Source: Alcaligenes aquatilis
GTDB taxonomy: Bacteria > Pseudomonadota > Gammaproteobacteria > Burkholderiales > Burkholderiaceae_B
Reading direction: 5' to 3'
NCBI RefSeq assembly: GCF_003076515.1
Contig: NZ_CP022390.1
Coordinates: forward strand, 3,170,572-3,234,571
DNA length: 64,000 nucleotides
Shown here: positions 36,937 through 45,532 of the stretch, piece after piece
How positions within the stretch are numbered: position 1 is the stretch's first letter
Layout of the letters: each line of letters opens with the position of its first letter
The notes under the pieces: generated by a model
What the model saw: the letters and a program-made list of their open reading frames with translations, nothing else
Told to the model about the DNA's origin: nothing
The model's database searches: none
Position numbers and translations under genes: made by a program

Positions 36937-37941
36937 ATGAAATTGAAGTCTGTTGTTGGCTCTGCCTTGTTGTTGACGTCTTTGCTGGGTGGTAATGTCA
37001 GCGCCCAGGTTTCTTTGCTGAATGCCTCGTTTGATGTGGCCCGTGAGACCTTTGCGGCAATCAACCCCAAGTTTGTTGAGCACTGGAAAGCCACTACGGG
37101 CGAAGACATCAAGATTGATCAGTCTTTTGCCGGAACTTCCCGTCAGGCCCAGGACATTATTCAGGGTAAGAAAGTCGATACCGTGACCTTCAACCAGGTC
37201 ACCGATATTGAGTTCCTGGCCGAGCGCGGCGCGGTGGCCAAGGACTGGGCCACTAAATTCCCGAACAACAGCTCGCCTTACTACAGCACTATCGCTTTCC
37301 TGGTGCGCAAGGGCAATCCCAAGAACATCAAGTCCTGGGATGATCTGGTGCGTGACGATGTGAAACTGGTGTTCCCGAACCCCAAGACCTCGGGCAATGC
37401 TCGCTACACCTATTTGGCGTCCTGGCTGTATGCCAATGAAGCCTTTGGCGGTGATGAAGCCAAGATCAAAGAGTTTGTCGGTAAGGTGCTGGCTAATGTC
37501 GAGAGCTTCCCCACCGGGGGCCGTGGCGCGACTGTGGCTTTTGCCCAGAATGGTCAGGGTGATGTGTTGCTGACTTTTGAATCCGAAGTGCTTAATATTG
37601 CCGCCAGCGACGAATTCAAGGGCAGTGAACTGGAAGTGGTGGTGCCCCCCGTCAGCGTATTGGCTGAGTTCCCCGTAGCCGTGGTGGATCGTGTGGTTGA
37701 CCAGAAGGGCACCCGCAAGGAGGCGACCGAATACCTGAAGTTCCAGTACACCCCGGAGATTCAGCGTCTGTTGGCTGGTTTCAACTACCGTGTGACGGAT
37801 CCTGCTGTTGCCAAGGAGTTTGAGTCCAAATACGCACCGGTCAAGTTGATCAACCCCACCGACCTCCTGGGTTCCTGGACTGATATTCAAAGCCGCCACT
37901 TTGCCGCGAATGGCGTGTTGGACCAGTTGCTGGCCAAGTAA
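36937..37941 (+). CDS. sbp: Sulfate ABC transporter substrate-binding protein
   Basis: A 334-residue periplasmic binding protein with a signal peptide (residues 1-22, cut near VSA-QVS). Sbp/CysP signatures are LLNASFDVARE at the start, QSFAGTSRQAQDIIQGKKVD, FPNPKTSGNARYTYLASW and YRVTDPAV. It binds sulfate or thiosulfate and delivers it to the CysTW channel. The ATG with GGGGAA ahead is chosen; longer frames read into the leader. It is the first gene of sbp-cysT-cysW. The tRNA-Thr gene lies upstream in the opposite direction, and the 240-base spacer probably carries a CysB-dependent promoter that I could not pin down. Confidence 0.92.
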   Translation: MKLKSVVGSALLLTSLLGGNVSAQVSLLNASFDVARETFAAINPKFVEHWKATTGEDIKIDQSFAGTSRQAQDIIQGKKVDTVTFNQVTDIEFLAERGAVAKDWATKFPNNSSPYYSTIAFLVRKGNPKNIKSWDDLVRDDVKLVFPNPKTSGNARYTYLASWLYANEAFGGDEAKIKEFVGKVLANVESFPTGGRGATVAFAQNGQGDVLLTFESEVLNIAASDEFKGSELEVVVPPVSVLAEFPVAVVDRVVDQKGTRKEATEYLKFQYTPEIQRLLAGFNYRVTDPAVAKEFESKYAPVKLINPTDLLGSWTDIQSRHFAANGVLDQLLAK

Positions 37942-37944
37942 TTC

Positions 37945-38835
37945 ATGAGCCGTACTCTTGTGGGCGGGGTGCAGGATTCCGGGGCGAAGACTGCGCTAAA
38001 GCCACTCTTTTTTCTGCGTCGCCCCGTCATGCCGGGTTTTGGGCTGAGCTTTGGCTTTAGCGTCCTGTACCTGTCCATTATTGTGCTGCTGCCTTTGTCG
38101 GCCTTGTTCATGTACGTCAGTGACATGAGTCTGGCCGATTATTGGCGTGCGGTCACGGATAAGCGCGTCGTCAGCAGCTATCAGGTTACGATCAGCGCTG
38201 CCCTTTATTCCACCCTGACTGCTAGCGTGGTGGGGTTCATTATTGCCTGGATCATCACGCGCTTTGAGTTTCCGGGGCGTCGCCTGATCGATGCTTTGGT
38301 AGACCTGCCGTTTGCCTTACCGACTTCGGTAGCGGGTTTGACCTTGGCGACGCTGTTTGTGCCCGGCGGCTGGTTTGGTCAGTTTCTGCCGGAAGGCTGG
38401 AAGATCGCCTATCAATACCCCGGCATTGTTCTGGCCATGACCTTTACCAGTTTGCCCTTTGTGGTGCGTATTGTGCAGCCCGTGATTGAAGAGCTGGGGG
38501 CCGAGTACGAAGAGGTTGCCCACACACTGGGTGCCAGTGGCTGGCAGACGTTCAGCAAAGTGGTGTTTCCTCCGCTGATTCCTGCGCTGGTCACGGGAGC
38601 CTCCCAGGCTTTTATCCGCAGTTTGGGTGAGTTCGGCGCAGTCATCATGATTGCTGGCAACATTCCCTACAAAACCGAAGTGTCGTCCCTGATGATTTTT
38701 GTGCGCCTACAAGAATTCAACTATCCGGCGGCGGCGGCGATTGCCTCGGTGATCTTGATCGCCTCCTTGCTGCTGCTGTTCACCTTGCAACTAGTGCAGA
38801 ATCGCTTGTTGGGCTGGCAGCGGAGGGCGTCATGA
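37945..38835 (+). CDS. cysT: Sulfate ABC transporter permease CysT
   Basis: A 296-residue inner-membrane protein with about six membrane segments (first at residues 32-55). The EAA loop that contacts the ATPase is EEVAHTLGASGWQTFSKVVFPPLIP, and DLPFALPTSVAGLTLA is a highly conserved CysT block. It forms the sulfate channel together with CysW. It starts three bases after sbp and overlaps cysW by four bases (ATGA). Confidence 0.93.
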   Translation: MSRTLVGGVQDSGAKTALKPLFFLRRPVMPGFGLSFGFSVLYLSIIVLLPLSALFMYVSDMSLADYWRAVTDKRVVSSYQVTISAALYSTLTASVVGFIIAWIITRFEFPGRRLIDALVDLPFALPTSVAGLTLATLFVPGGWFGQFLPEGWKIAYQYPGIVLAMTFTSLPFVVRIVQPVIEELGAEYEEVAHTLGASGWQTFSKVVFPPLIPALVTGASQAFIRSLGEFGAVIMIAGNIPYKTEVSSLMIFVRLQEFNYPAAAAIASVILIASLLLLFTLQLVQNRLLGWQRRAS

Positions 38836-39674
38836 GAAAAACACCTAAAAGCACGGCTGATCGCCTGATTCTGGCCTTGGGCATTGCCTTGGTGCTGGGT
38901 CTGCTGGTGGTCCCCCTGATACTGATCTTCTCCAAAGCCTTGGGCGATGGTTTGCCAGCTTTATGGAGCAATCTGCAAGAGGACTATATGCTGCATGCCA
39001 TCGGGCTGACCTTGTTTGTGGCGGCATTGACGGTGCCCTTGAACATGGTCTTTGGCATCTTGCTGGCCTGGTGTCTGACGCATTACGAGTTCCGTGGCCG
39101 TCGTTTGCTCAGTACCTTGGTGGACTTGCCTTACGCGGTCTCCCCGGTGGTGGCAGGTCTGTGTTATCTGGTGGTTTACGGAGTGGAGTCGTCTCTGGGA
39201 CAGTGGTTAAGCGCACGTGATATCCAGTTGATGTTCGCCTGGCCGGGAATCCTGATGGTCACGATCTTTGTGACCACGCCTTATGTGGCCCGTATCCTGA
39301 TTCCTATCATGCAGGCGCAAGGCTCGGACGCGCAGGCGGCGGCGTTAAGTCTGGGTGCCAATGGTTGGCAGATCTTCTGGCACGTCACGCTGCCGGATAT
39401 CAAATGGGCCTTGCTGTATGGCGTGGTGCTGACCAATGCTCGTGCGATTGGCGAGTTCGGCGCGGTGTCCGTGGTGTCTGGCACCATCATGAATCAGACC
39501 TTGACCTTGTCCCTGCTGGTGGATCAGTTGAACAACGATAACAAGGCGGCTGCGGCCTTTACAGCGGCTGCGCTACTGGCTCTATTCGCCATCGTGTCCG
39601 TGATGCTCAAGAGCTTGTTGGAGTGGCGTGTGGCGGCTGGGCGTCGTCGCAATCAGGCTGAGGCGGTGCAGTAG
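38832..39674 (+). CDS. cysW: Sulfate ABC transporter permease CysW
   Basis: A 280-residue inner-membrane protein with about six membrane segments. Conserved blocks are DLPYAVSPVVAGLCYLVVYG, the EAA-type loop DAQAAALSLGANGWQIFWHVTLPDI, and ARAIGEFGAVSVVSG. It pairs with CysT. In most bacteria cysA, the ATPase gene, follows directly; here a pair of hairpins and the convergent sspB gene follow, so the ATPase must be encoded elsewhere. Confidence 0.93.
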   Translation: MRKTPKSTADRLILALGIALVLGLLVVPLILIFSKALGDGLPALWSNLQEDYMLHAIGLTLFVAALTVPLNMVFGILLAWCLTHYEFRGRRLLSTLVDLPYAVSPVVAGLCYLVVYGVESSLGQWLSARDIQLMFAWPGILMVTIFVTTPYVARILIPIMQAQGSDAQAAALSLGANGWQIFWHVTLPDIKWALLYGVVLTNARAIGEFGAVSVVSGTIMNQTLTLSLLVDQLNNDNKAAAAFTAAALLALFAIVSVMLKSLLEWRVAAGRRRNQAEAVQ

Positions 39675-39747
39675 GGGTAGAACTTAGCGTGCTTAATTAA
39701 AGAGAGTGTTCTTGGCTGCGCTCAGTGACAATGCAAGTGCTTGGGTG

Positions 39748-39784
39748 ACCGGTTCTACTATTTGATATCTGTAGTAGAACTGGT
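39748..39784 (+). other. Hairpin downstream of cysW
   Basis: A 13-bp stem (ACCGGTTCTACTA with TAGTAGAACTGGT, one G-U pair) encloses an 11-base loop, 13 bases before a Rho-independent terminator. No T-run follows it directly. It may stabilise the 3' end of the sulfate transport transcript or be an RNA-processing signal. Confidence 0.5.
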
Positions 39785-39796
39785 TATCCAAGAGGT

Positions 39797-39824
39797 AAAA
39801 AAGGCTCCTTACGGAGCCTTTTTT
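39797..39824. terminator. Terminator between cysW and sspB
   Basis: A perfect 12-bp stem (AAAAAAGGCTCC with GGAGCCTTTTTT) closes a TTAC loop. A- and T-runs on both flanks allow it to serve the convergent sulfate transport and sspA-sspB transcripts. Confidence 0.93.
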
Positions 39825-39842
39825 GTCTGCGTCGAACGCGCC

Positions 39843-40268
39843 TTATTTGACGATTTTCAGGTGCGAGACCTTGTCAGCGTCTTTTTTGGCAACGGGCGCT
39901 TCCGGTGTCGCTTCAGGGGCTGCCTCTGGTGCTTCGCCTTCCGCGTAAGGCTCGGATTCGACGACCTCAAAACCCATGCCAGCGCCTGTTTCGCGTGCGT
40001 AGATGGCCGATACGGCCGCTACGGGCACGAAAATGTCTTCCGTGACACCGCCGAAGCGGGCCTGGAATTCAATGTAATCGTTACCCAGGATCAGGCCATT
40101 GGTGGCCAGATGCCCAATATTCAGGGTGATTTGACCATCCTGAATATGGCCGCGTGGAACAACAGTGTTGGCGTCTACCGTGACCACAATGTGTGGTGTG
40201 TATCCGTGATCAGAACACCATTCGTGTAGAGCGCGCAACAGGTAGGGTTTGGTAGAGGTCTCTTGCAT
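39843..40268 (-). CDS. sspB: ClpXP protease specificity-enhancing factor SspB
   Basis: A 141-residue adaptor that delivers SsrA-tagged proteins to ClpXP. The substrate-binding domain (residues 1-100) starts with PYLLRALHEWCSDHGYTPH and includes VPRGHIQDGQITLNIG. A flexible linker rich in Ala, Pro and Glu follows (105-130), and the last residues SHLKIVK form the ClpX-binding tail. It is the second gene of sspA-sspB, six bases behind sspA. Confidence 0.93.
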   Translation of the reverse strand: MQETSTKPYLLRALHEWCSDHGYTPHIVVTVDANTVVPRGHIQDGQITLNIGHLATNGLILGNDYIEFQARFGGVTEDIFVPVAAVSAIYARETGAGMGFEVVESEPYAEGEAPEAAPEATPEAPVAKKDADKVSHLKIVK

Positions 40269-40274
40269 AATGAA

Positions 40275-40883
40275 TTAGCGACGCATGACTTTTTCGGAAG
40301 GCGTCAGCGCTTCAATGTAAGCAGGACGCGAGAACACGCGCTCGGCGTACTTTTGCACAGGAGCAGCGCTCTTGGGCAGTTCGATACCGTAGTGGTCCAG
40401 GCGCCAGAGCAGGGGAGCGATCGCCACGTCCAGCATGGAGAATTCTTCACCCAGCATGTATTTGTTCTTGAGCAGGATCGGAGCCAACTGCGACAAGTGG
40501 TTGCGGATTTGCTGACGGGCCAGTTCTTGTGCCTTGGCATCCGTGTTGCGGCGGTCTTCCAGGGCAGCCACGTGTACAAACAGTTCCTTCTCGAAGTTGT
40601 ACAGGAACAGGCGAGTACGGGCGCGCATGGTAGGGTCCGCAGGCATCAGCTGAGGATGCGGGAAACGCTCATCAATGTATTCATTGATGATGTTCGATTC
40701 GTACAAGATCAGGTCACGTTCTACCAGGATGGGCACCTGTCCGTAGGGGTTCATGACGGCGATATCTTCAGGCTTGTTGTACAAGTCGATGTCGCGGATC
40801 TCGAAATCCATGCCTTTTTCAAACAACACAAAACGGCAGCGCTGTGAGAATGGGCAAGTTGTTCCAGAGTAGAGCACCATCAT
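40275..40883 (-). CDS. sspA: Stringent starvation protein A (RNA polymerase-associated)
   Basis: A 202-residue glutathione-S-transferase-fold protein. Residues 1-80 form the thioredoxin-like domain (SGTTCPFSQRCRFVLFEKG), and the rest the helical domain. SspA binds RNA polymerase during stationary phase and starvation and lacks glutathione transferase activity. Two consecutive ATGs begin the gene; a longer frame upstream has no support. The order petA-petB-petC-sspA-sspB is widespread in beta- and gammaproteobacteria. A hairpin lies in its leader. Confidence 0.92.
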   Translation of the reverse strand: MMVLYSGTTCPFSQRCRFVLFEKGMDFEIRDIDLYNKPEDIAVMNPYGQVPILVERDLILYESNIINEYIDERFPHPQLMPADPTMRARTRLFLYNFEKELFVHVAALEDRRNTDAKAQELARQQIRNHLSQLAPILLKNKYMLGEEFSMLDVAIAPLLWRLDHYGIELPKSAAPVQKYAERVFSRPAYIEALTPSEKVMRR

Positions 40884-40936
40884 GGTAGGAGATTCCAGTC
40901 GTAGAAATAAAAACAAGAGCCTCACGGCTCAGAACT

Positions 40937-40958
40937 TAAAACCCTGCAGAGGGTTTTA
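40937..40958. other. Perfect hairpin in the sspA leader
   Basis: A 9-bp perfect stem (TAAAACCCT with AGGGTTTTA) closes a GCAG loop, 54 bases before the sspA start. There is no T-run after it on the minus strand, so it is not a standard terminator. It may be part of the sspA leader or a pause site after the petC terminator. Confidence 0.4.
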
Positions 40959-40961
40959 ACA

Positions 40962-40995
40962 ATAAAAAGCCGGGCAGGCTAGTTAGGCCTGCCCG
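40962..40995 (-). terminator. Terminator after petC
   Basis: A perfect 9-bp stem (CGGGCAGGC with GCCTGCCCG) encloses a 7-base loop, and on the minus strand it is followed by GCTTTTTATT. It ends the cytochrome bc1 operon before sspA, so sspA probably has its own promoter in the 80 bases that follow. Confidence 0.85.
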
Positions 40996-41009
40996 TCTAG
41001 CATAGCGTT

Positions 41010-41858
41010 TTACTTGATGTCTTTCCAGAAAACGCTGTTCAGGCGCCATGCAACGGCAAAGAACAAGAGCAGGAACAGGATTACGCCCACACCAATTTTC
41101 TTGCGCTCCAGTTGCACAGGTTCTGCCATCCAGTCCATGAAGTTGGCCAGGTCGGCGACATCGCTGTCGTACTTGGCAGCCATCTTGGCATTGACGGGCT
41201 CGAGCTTGACCGAGTCGGAGGCATGGCCAGTGTAATTGTCCAATACTTCTGTCTTGACGGACGAGAAGCCGGCGGGATCGTAGCTGGCGACTGTCTTGAC
41301 CCACTCTTTGCTGCCATCGTCTTTGGCGGTTTCAGCCACGGTCGTACGGTGCAAAGTCACACCACCTTGGCGCTCCCACATGGCGTGAGGCATACCCACG
41401 CTTGGGAAAACCAGGTTATCCCAGCCTGTAGGACGGGATGCGTCACGGTAGAAAGTGCGCAGGTAGGTGTAGATGTAGTCTGCGCCGCTAGGGCCCAGGT
41501 TGGTGGACTTGGCACGTGCAATCACGGACAGGTCAGGAGGAGCAGCACCAAACCATTTCTTGCCCATTTCCGGGGTCATGGCGATCTTCATCAGATCACC
41601 CACCTTGTCCGAGGAGAACAGCAAGTTTTTCTTGATGTCTTCTTCGGTCAGGCCGATATCTGTCAGCTTGTTGTAGCGCATGGAGTTGGCGCTATGACAG
41701 TTCAGACAGTAGTTCACAAACAGTTTTGCGCCATTTTGCAAAGCCGCCATGTCATTCATGCGGTCGGGCGCGCGCTCCAGGGCATAGCCACCTTCGGCGG
41801 CCACAGCCACCGTGCAGGTAAGGGACAAGGCCAGAGCGCCAAGCAGTTTTTTAATCAT
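41010..41858 (-). CDS. petC: Cytochrome c1 of the bc1 complex
   Basis: A 282-residue heme protein. A signal peptide covers residues 1-21 (VAVAA end), the heme attachment site is CLNCH, about 30 residues after it, and a C-terminal membrane anchor (VGVILFLLLFFAVAWRLNSVFW) holds it in the membrane with the heme domain in the periplasm. It takes electrons from the Rieske protein and passes them to soluble cytochromes. Two ATGs lie six bases apart; the second has the better distance to the purine-rich CGGA. It follows petB closely. Confidence 0.93.
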   Translation of the reverse strand: MIKKLLGALALSLTCTVAVAAEGGYALERAPDRMNDMAALQNGAKLFVNYCLNCHSANSMRYNKLTDIGLTEEDIKKNLLFSSDKVGDLMKIAMTPEMGKKWFGAAPPDLSVIARAKSTNLGPSGADYIYTYLRTFYRDASRPTGWDNLVFPSVGMPHAMWERQGGVTLHRTTVAETAKDDGSKEWVKTVASYDPAGFSSVKTEVLDNYTGHASDSVKLEPVNAKMAAKYDSDVADLANFMDWMAEPVQLERKKIGVGVILFLLLFFAVAWRLNSVFWKDIK

Positions 41859-41883
41859 GGTCATTCCGTTTCGTGTTGGGGGC

Positions 41884-43272
41884 CTAGTGAGGGCGGAAAG
41901 TCACGCGATCAGGTTCGGGTTTGAATGTACCCATGCGGCTCCATACTGGCATCAACAGGAAGAATGCCAGGTAGATCACCGTACCGATCTGGCTCAGCAG
42001 GTTGAACAAGTCGTTCGGGGCCTGCGTGCCCAGGTAACCCAAGATCAGGAAGTTGATGATGAAAATCGCGTACAGCACTTTGTGCCAGGTAGGACGGTAA
42101 CGAATCGACTTCACAGGCGATTTGTCCAGCCAAGGCAGGAAGAACAGGATCACGACCGTACCACCCATGGCCACCACGCCCCAGAACTTGGCGTCGATAA
42201 CACGCAGCAACACAGCAACAGCGATCAGGATGGCTGGAACAGCCAGACGCCAGATACCGGGCAGCTTGCCTTTGACGAACAGCACCAGCGCGCCCAGCAC
42301 GGAAGCACCGGCCAGAACCCAGGTAAAGTCAGCGGTTGTGGCACGCAGCATGGAGTAGAAAGGCGTGAAGTACCAGACAGGCGCAATGTGTGGAGGAGTC
42401 TTTAGCGCATCGGCTGGGCTGAAGTTGTTGAACTCCAGGAAGTAGCCGCCCATTTCAGGAGCAAAGAAGACAATCGCGGCAAATACAATCAGGAAGCCAG
42501 CCACACCCAGGATGTCGTGTACCGAGTAGTAGGGGTGGAAGGGAATGCCATCCAAAGGACGACCTTGCGCGTCTTTGGGGCCGTTCTTGATTTCGATACC
42601 GTCAGGGTTGTTGGAACCGACTTCGTGCAGCGCGATCAGGTGAGCCACAACCAGGCCCAGCAGGACCAGAGGCACAGCAATGACGTGCAGCGCAAAGAAG
42701 CGGTTCAGGGTGGCGTCGGACACCACGTAGTCACCACGGATGAAAATAGCCAGGTCAGGACCAATGAAAGGAATGGCCGAGAACAGGTTAACAATCACCT
42801 GGGCGCCCCAGTAGGACATCTGGCCCCATGGCAGCAGGTAGCCCATGAAGGCTTCAGCCATCAGACAGAGGAAAATGGCAACGCCAAAGATCCACACCAG
42901 TTCACGAGGCTTGCGGTAAGAACCGTAGAACAAGCCGCGCAGCATGTGCAGGTACACCACCACGAAGAACATGGAAGCGCCTGTGGAGTGCATGTAGCGG
43001 ATGATCCAGCCACCGGGCACTTCGCGCATGATGTACTCAACCGACTCAAAGGCCAGTTTGGCATCAGGCTTGTAGTTCATGACCAGAAAAATACCAGTCA
43101 CAATCTGGATGACCAGCACCAGCAGTGCCAGGGAACCAAAGAAGTACCAGAAGTTGAAGTTCTTCGGCGCGTAATATTCTGACATGTGCTCTTTGTACAT
43201 GGATGTCAGGGGGAAGCGCCTGTCAATCCATCCCAAGAGTCCTGTCGTTTCGACGGTTTTCTCGCCAGCCAT
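41884..43272 (-). CDS. petB: Cytochrome b of the bc1 complex
   Basis: A 462-residue membrane protein with eight core membrane segments. The heme-ligating histidines are in YMHSTGASMFFVVVYLHM and in FALHVIAVPLVLLGLVVAH. The quinol-oxidation motif that usually reads PEWY reads PVWY here (in APVWYFTPFYS), so the glutamate is replaced by valine, a variant known in some lineages. The C-terminal third has additional hydrophobic segments, making it longer than the mitochondrial protein. It is the central subunit of the complex and is flanked by petA and petC. Confidence 0.95.
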   Translation of the reverse strand: MAGEKTVETTGLLGWIDRRFPLTSMYKEHMSEYYAPKNFNFWYFFGSLALLVLVIQIVTGIFLVMNYKPDAKLAFESVEYIMREVPGGWIIRYMHSTGASMFFVVVYLHMLRGLFYGSYRKPRELVWIFGVAIFLCLMAEAFMGYLLPWGQMSYWGAQVIVNLFSAIPFIGPDLAIFIRGDYVVSDATLNRFFALHVIAVPLVLLGLVVAHLIALHEVGSNNPDGIEIKNGPKDAQGRPLDGIPFHPYYSVHDILGVAGFLIVFAAIVFFAPEMGGYFLEFNNFSPADALKTPPHIAPVWYFTPFYSMLRATTADFTWVLAGASVLGALVLFVKGKLPGIWRLAVPAILIAVAVLLRVIDAKFWGVVAMGGTVVILFFLPWLDKSPVKSIRYRPTWHKVLYAIFIINFLILGYLGTQAPNDLFNLLSQIGTVIYLAFFLLMPVWSRMGTFKPEPDRVTFRPH

Positions 43273-43322
43273 GAAACGGCTCCTTTATCTTTTTAAATAG
43301 TACGTATTGGGTTACAGCCGCC

Positions 43323-43967
43323 TTAGGCCTTGTTGTTTTCGTCTACGCCGATGGTAACCATCGTGCCGTCGGCCGAGAACTCGTAGGGCGGGATTTCCAG
43401 ATTGTCCGGAGCAGGCTTGTTGCTGTAGACCCGGCCGGCCAGGTCAAACGTGGAGCCGTGGCAGGGGCACAGAAAGCCGCCTTCCCAACCACCGGGCAGA
43501 CCGGCGCCAGCGCCAGCGGCCAGATGCGGGGTAGGGGAGCAACCCAGGTGGGTGCAAATACCGATACAGATAAAGATTTCAGGGCGACGCGAACGATATT
43601 CGTTCTTGGCGTACGCGGGGGTGTAGCCGGGACGGTCCGAGTCAGGGTCGGCCAGTTGGCTATCGAGCTTGGGCAGGGCGTCCAGTTGCTCTTGGGTGCG
43701 GTGCAGAATCCAGACCGGTTTCCCGCGCCATTCAACGGTGCGCATCTGACCGGGGGCGATATTGGAAATATCAACCTCTACGGGAGCGCCGGCCGCTTTT
43801 GCTTTCTCCGAAGGAGCAAAGGAGCTGACAAAGGGAACAGCTGTTGCCACACCAGCAACACCACCTAATGCACAGGCGGTGGCGACCCAGGTGCGGCGCG
43901 AAGGATCGGGCGGAAGATTGAAATCAACCGCGCCTCTGGCATCGGGCTGTGTCGTGTTCTGACTCAT
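43323..43967 (-). CDS. petA: Rieske iron-sulfur subunit of the bc1 complex
   Basis: A 214-residue protein with a twin-arginine-like N-terminus ([13 protein letters not shown]) followed by one membrane segment that stays as an anchor, a flexible hinge, and the Rieske domain with CTHLGC and CPCHGS, which supply the two Cys and two His ligands of the [2Fe-2S] cluster. It carries electrons from quinol to cytochrome c1. The ATG after AAGGA is chosen over a longer frame. The Tat genes that export folded Rieske proteins are also in this window. Confidence 0.95.
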   Translation of the reverse strand: MSQNTTQPDARGAVDFNLPPDPSRRTWVATACALGGVAGVATAVPFVSSFAPSEKAKAAGAPVEVDISNIAPGQMRTVEWRGKPVWILHRTQEQLDALPKLDSQLADPDSDRPGYTPAYAKNEYRSRRPEIFICIGICTHLGCSPTPHLAAGAGAGLPGGWEGGFLCPCHGSTFDLAGRVYSNKPAPDNLEIPPYEFSADGTMVTIGVDENNKA

Positions 43968-44093
43968 TCTAGTATCCTTATTCCTGCCCGACTCGGGCAA
44001 TACCACAATTTACGGATTTGGGCCTGGGTATATTATTCAACCGCACATTATACGCGTTACCCAGCGCAGCATAACTTGATCAAAGGTGAACAT

Positions 44094-44549
44094 ATGAACA
44101 AGGCTCGAGGTTTCCTGAACGAATTCCGGGAGTTCGCCGTTAAGGGCAACATGATGGACCTTGCGGTCGGTGTCATTATTGGCGCTGCTTTCGGCAAGAT
44201 TATCGACTCGCTGGTAAAAGACATCATCATGCCCGTCATCAGTTTCATCCTTGGCGGCGAGGTGAATTTTACCAATCAGTTCACAGTCTTGCGTAGACCA
44301 GAGGGCTTTACCGGCCCAGAAACCCTGGAAGCTTTGAGGTCGGCAGGGGCTGTTGTTCTTTCGTGGGGTAGCTTCCTGACCATTTTGATCAACTTCATCT
44401 TGCTGGCCTTCGTGGTGTTTTGCATGGTCAAGATGATTAACCGTATGCGCGCCACGGTGGCCAAGGAAGAAGCAGCGGAAGTCGTTCCCGCGCCAACCCC
44501 TGAAGACGTGCTGTTGCTGCGTGAGATCAGGGATTCGCTGAAAAAATAA
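44094..44549 (+). CDS. mscL: Large-conductance mechanosensitive channel
   Basis: A 151-residue protein that starts with [36 protein letters not shown], of which [13 protein letters not shown] is the hallmark N-terminal helix. Two membrane segments (residues 17-45 and about 85-110) and a C-terminal helical tail match MscL. It opens under strong hypo-osmotic membrane tension and releases solutes. It is divergent from petA and followed by a terminator; it stands alone. Confidence 0.95.
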   Translation: MNKARGFLNEFREFAVKGNMMDLAVGVIIGAAFGKIIDSLVKDIIMPVISFILGGEVNFTNQFTVLRRPEGFTGPETLEALRSAGAVVLSWGSFLTILINFILLAFVVFCMVKMINRMRATVAKEEAAEVVPAPTPEDVLLLREIRDSLKK

Positions 44550-44572
44550 AAGCCCAAACGTATCAAAGCTTT

Positions 44573-44595
44573 AAGGTGCCTTTCGGCACCTTTTG
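44573..44595 (+). terminator. Terminator after mscL
   Basis: An 8-bp perfect stem (AAGGTGCC with GGCACCTT) closes a TTTC loop and is followed by TTGTTT, 23 bases after the mscL stop codon. Confidence 0.85.
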
Positions 44596-44730
44596 TTTAT
44601 GTAAACCCACCGGCAGGGCCAAGTTTGCCCGCGCCGGATGCCTGATTTTAGCCTTTCCTGGCCTGGGCTTGTCTAGCCATGCGGGGCTTTAAAGCTTGTT
44701 CAAGGTCATATGTGCTGGTTTTTGGTGAAG

Positions 44731-45507
44731 TCAGATCGGGTTGTCCATGTCGATGAACTCCACCTCAATACCAAATTGACGCGCAATTTCCTCACCCAGA
44801 GCTTTGGCACCGTAGCGTTCGGTGGCATGGTGACCGGCAGCCATGAAGGCAATATTGTTTTCCTGTGCGCTGTGAAAGGTCTGTTCTGAGGCCTCACCGC
44901 TGATATAAAGATCGGCTTGGGCGGCAACGGCACTATCAATAAAACCCTGTGCGCCTCCCGTGCACCAGGCGATTCGGCGGACTTTCCGTTGTAAATCACC
45001 AACAATTAGTGGTTTGCGGTGTAAGTTATTGCAAACTGTCAGGCCGAATGTTTCCAGTGAAACGGGGGCAGGCAGTTCACCCAGCCAGACCAGTCCGTCC
45101 GGGCCACAGGTTTGTGCCAAGCCGTTTGCATCACGGAGCACCTCAATGCCTAATTGCCGAGCCAGTTGAGCGTTGTTGCCAAACTCGGGATGCGCATCCA
45201 GGGGCAGGTGATAGCCCAAGAGGTTAAGCTGATGCGACAGGACGCGTTCGATACGAGTTTTTCGGGTGCCAACAATACATGGGTTCTCGTTTTTCCAGAA
45301 CCAGCCGTGGTGTACCAAAATTGCGTCCGCCTGGCGGGCAATAGCGGCATCAATCAGCGCCAGCGAGGCCGTTACGCCGGTGACAAGTTTGCCAATATAG
45401 GGCTTGCCTTCGACCTGGAGCCCATTGGGACAGTAGTCTTTGAAACGGGTGATATCCAAGGTGCTATTGAGCCAGTTGGCCAGTTCTGCCGTTGAAACCT
45501 GAGTCAT
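44731..45507 (-). CDS. Nif3-like dinuclear metal center protein
   Basis: A 258-residue protein of the Nif3/YbgI family, a toroidal hexamer with a dinuclear metal site. Metal-binding blocks are ILVHHGWFWKNE, LDAHPEFGNN and AGHHATERYGAKALGE. Function is uncertain in the family: proposed roles include GTP cyclohydrolase I type 2 activity and metal storage; none is established. The gene is divergent from a DegQ/DegS-like protease gene with only 25 bases between the starts, so each promoter must overlap the neighbouring coding sequence or its leader. Confidence 0.88.
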   Translation of the reverse strand: MTQVSTAELANWLNSTLDITRFKDYCPNGLQVEGKPYIGKLVTGVTASLALIDAAIARQADAILVHHGWFWKNENPCIVGTRKTRIERVLSHQLNLLGYHLPLDAHPEFGNNAQLARQLGIEVLRDANGLAQTCGPDGLVWLGELPAPVSLETFGLTVCNNLHRKPLIVGDLQRKVRRIAWCTGGAQGFIDSAVAAQADLYISGEASEQTFHSAQENNIAFMAAGHHATERYGAKALGEEIARQFGIEVEFIDMDNPI

Positions 45508-45532
45508 GGAAATCCTTATCTGAAAGAGTGCT

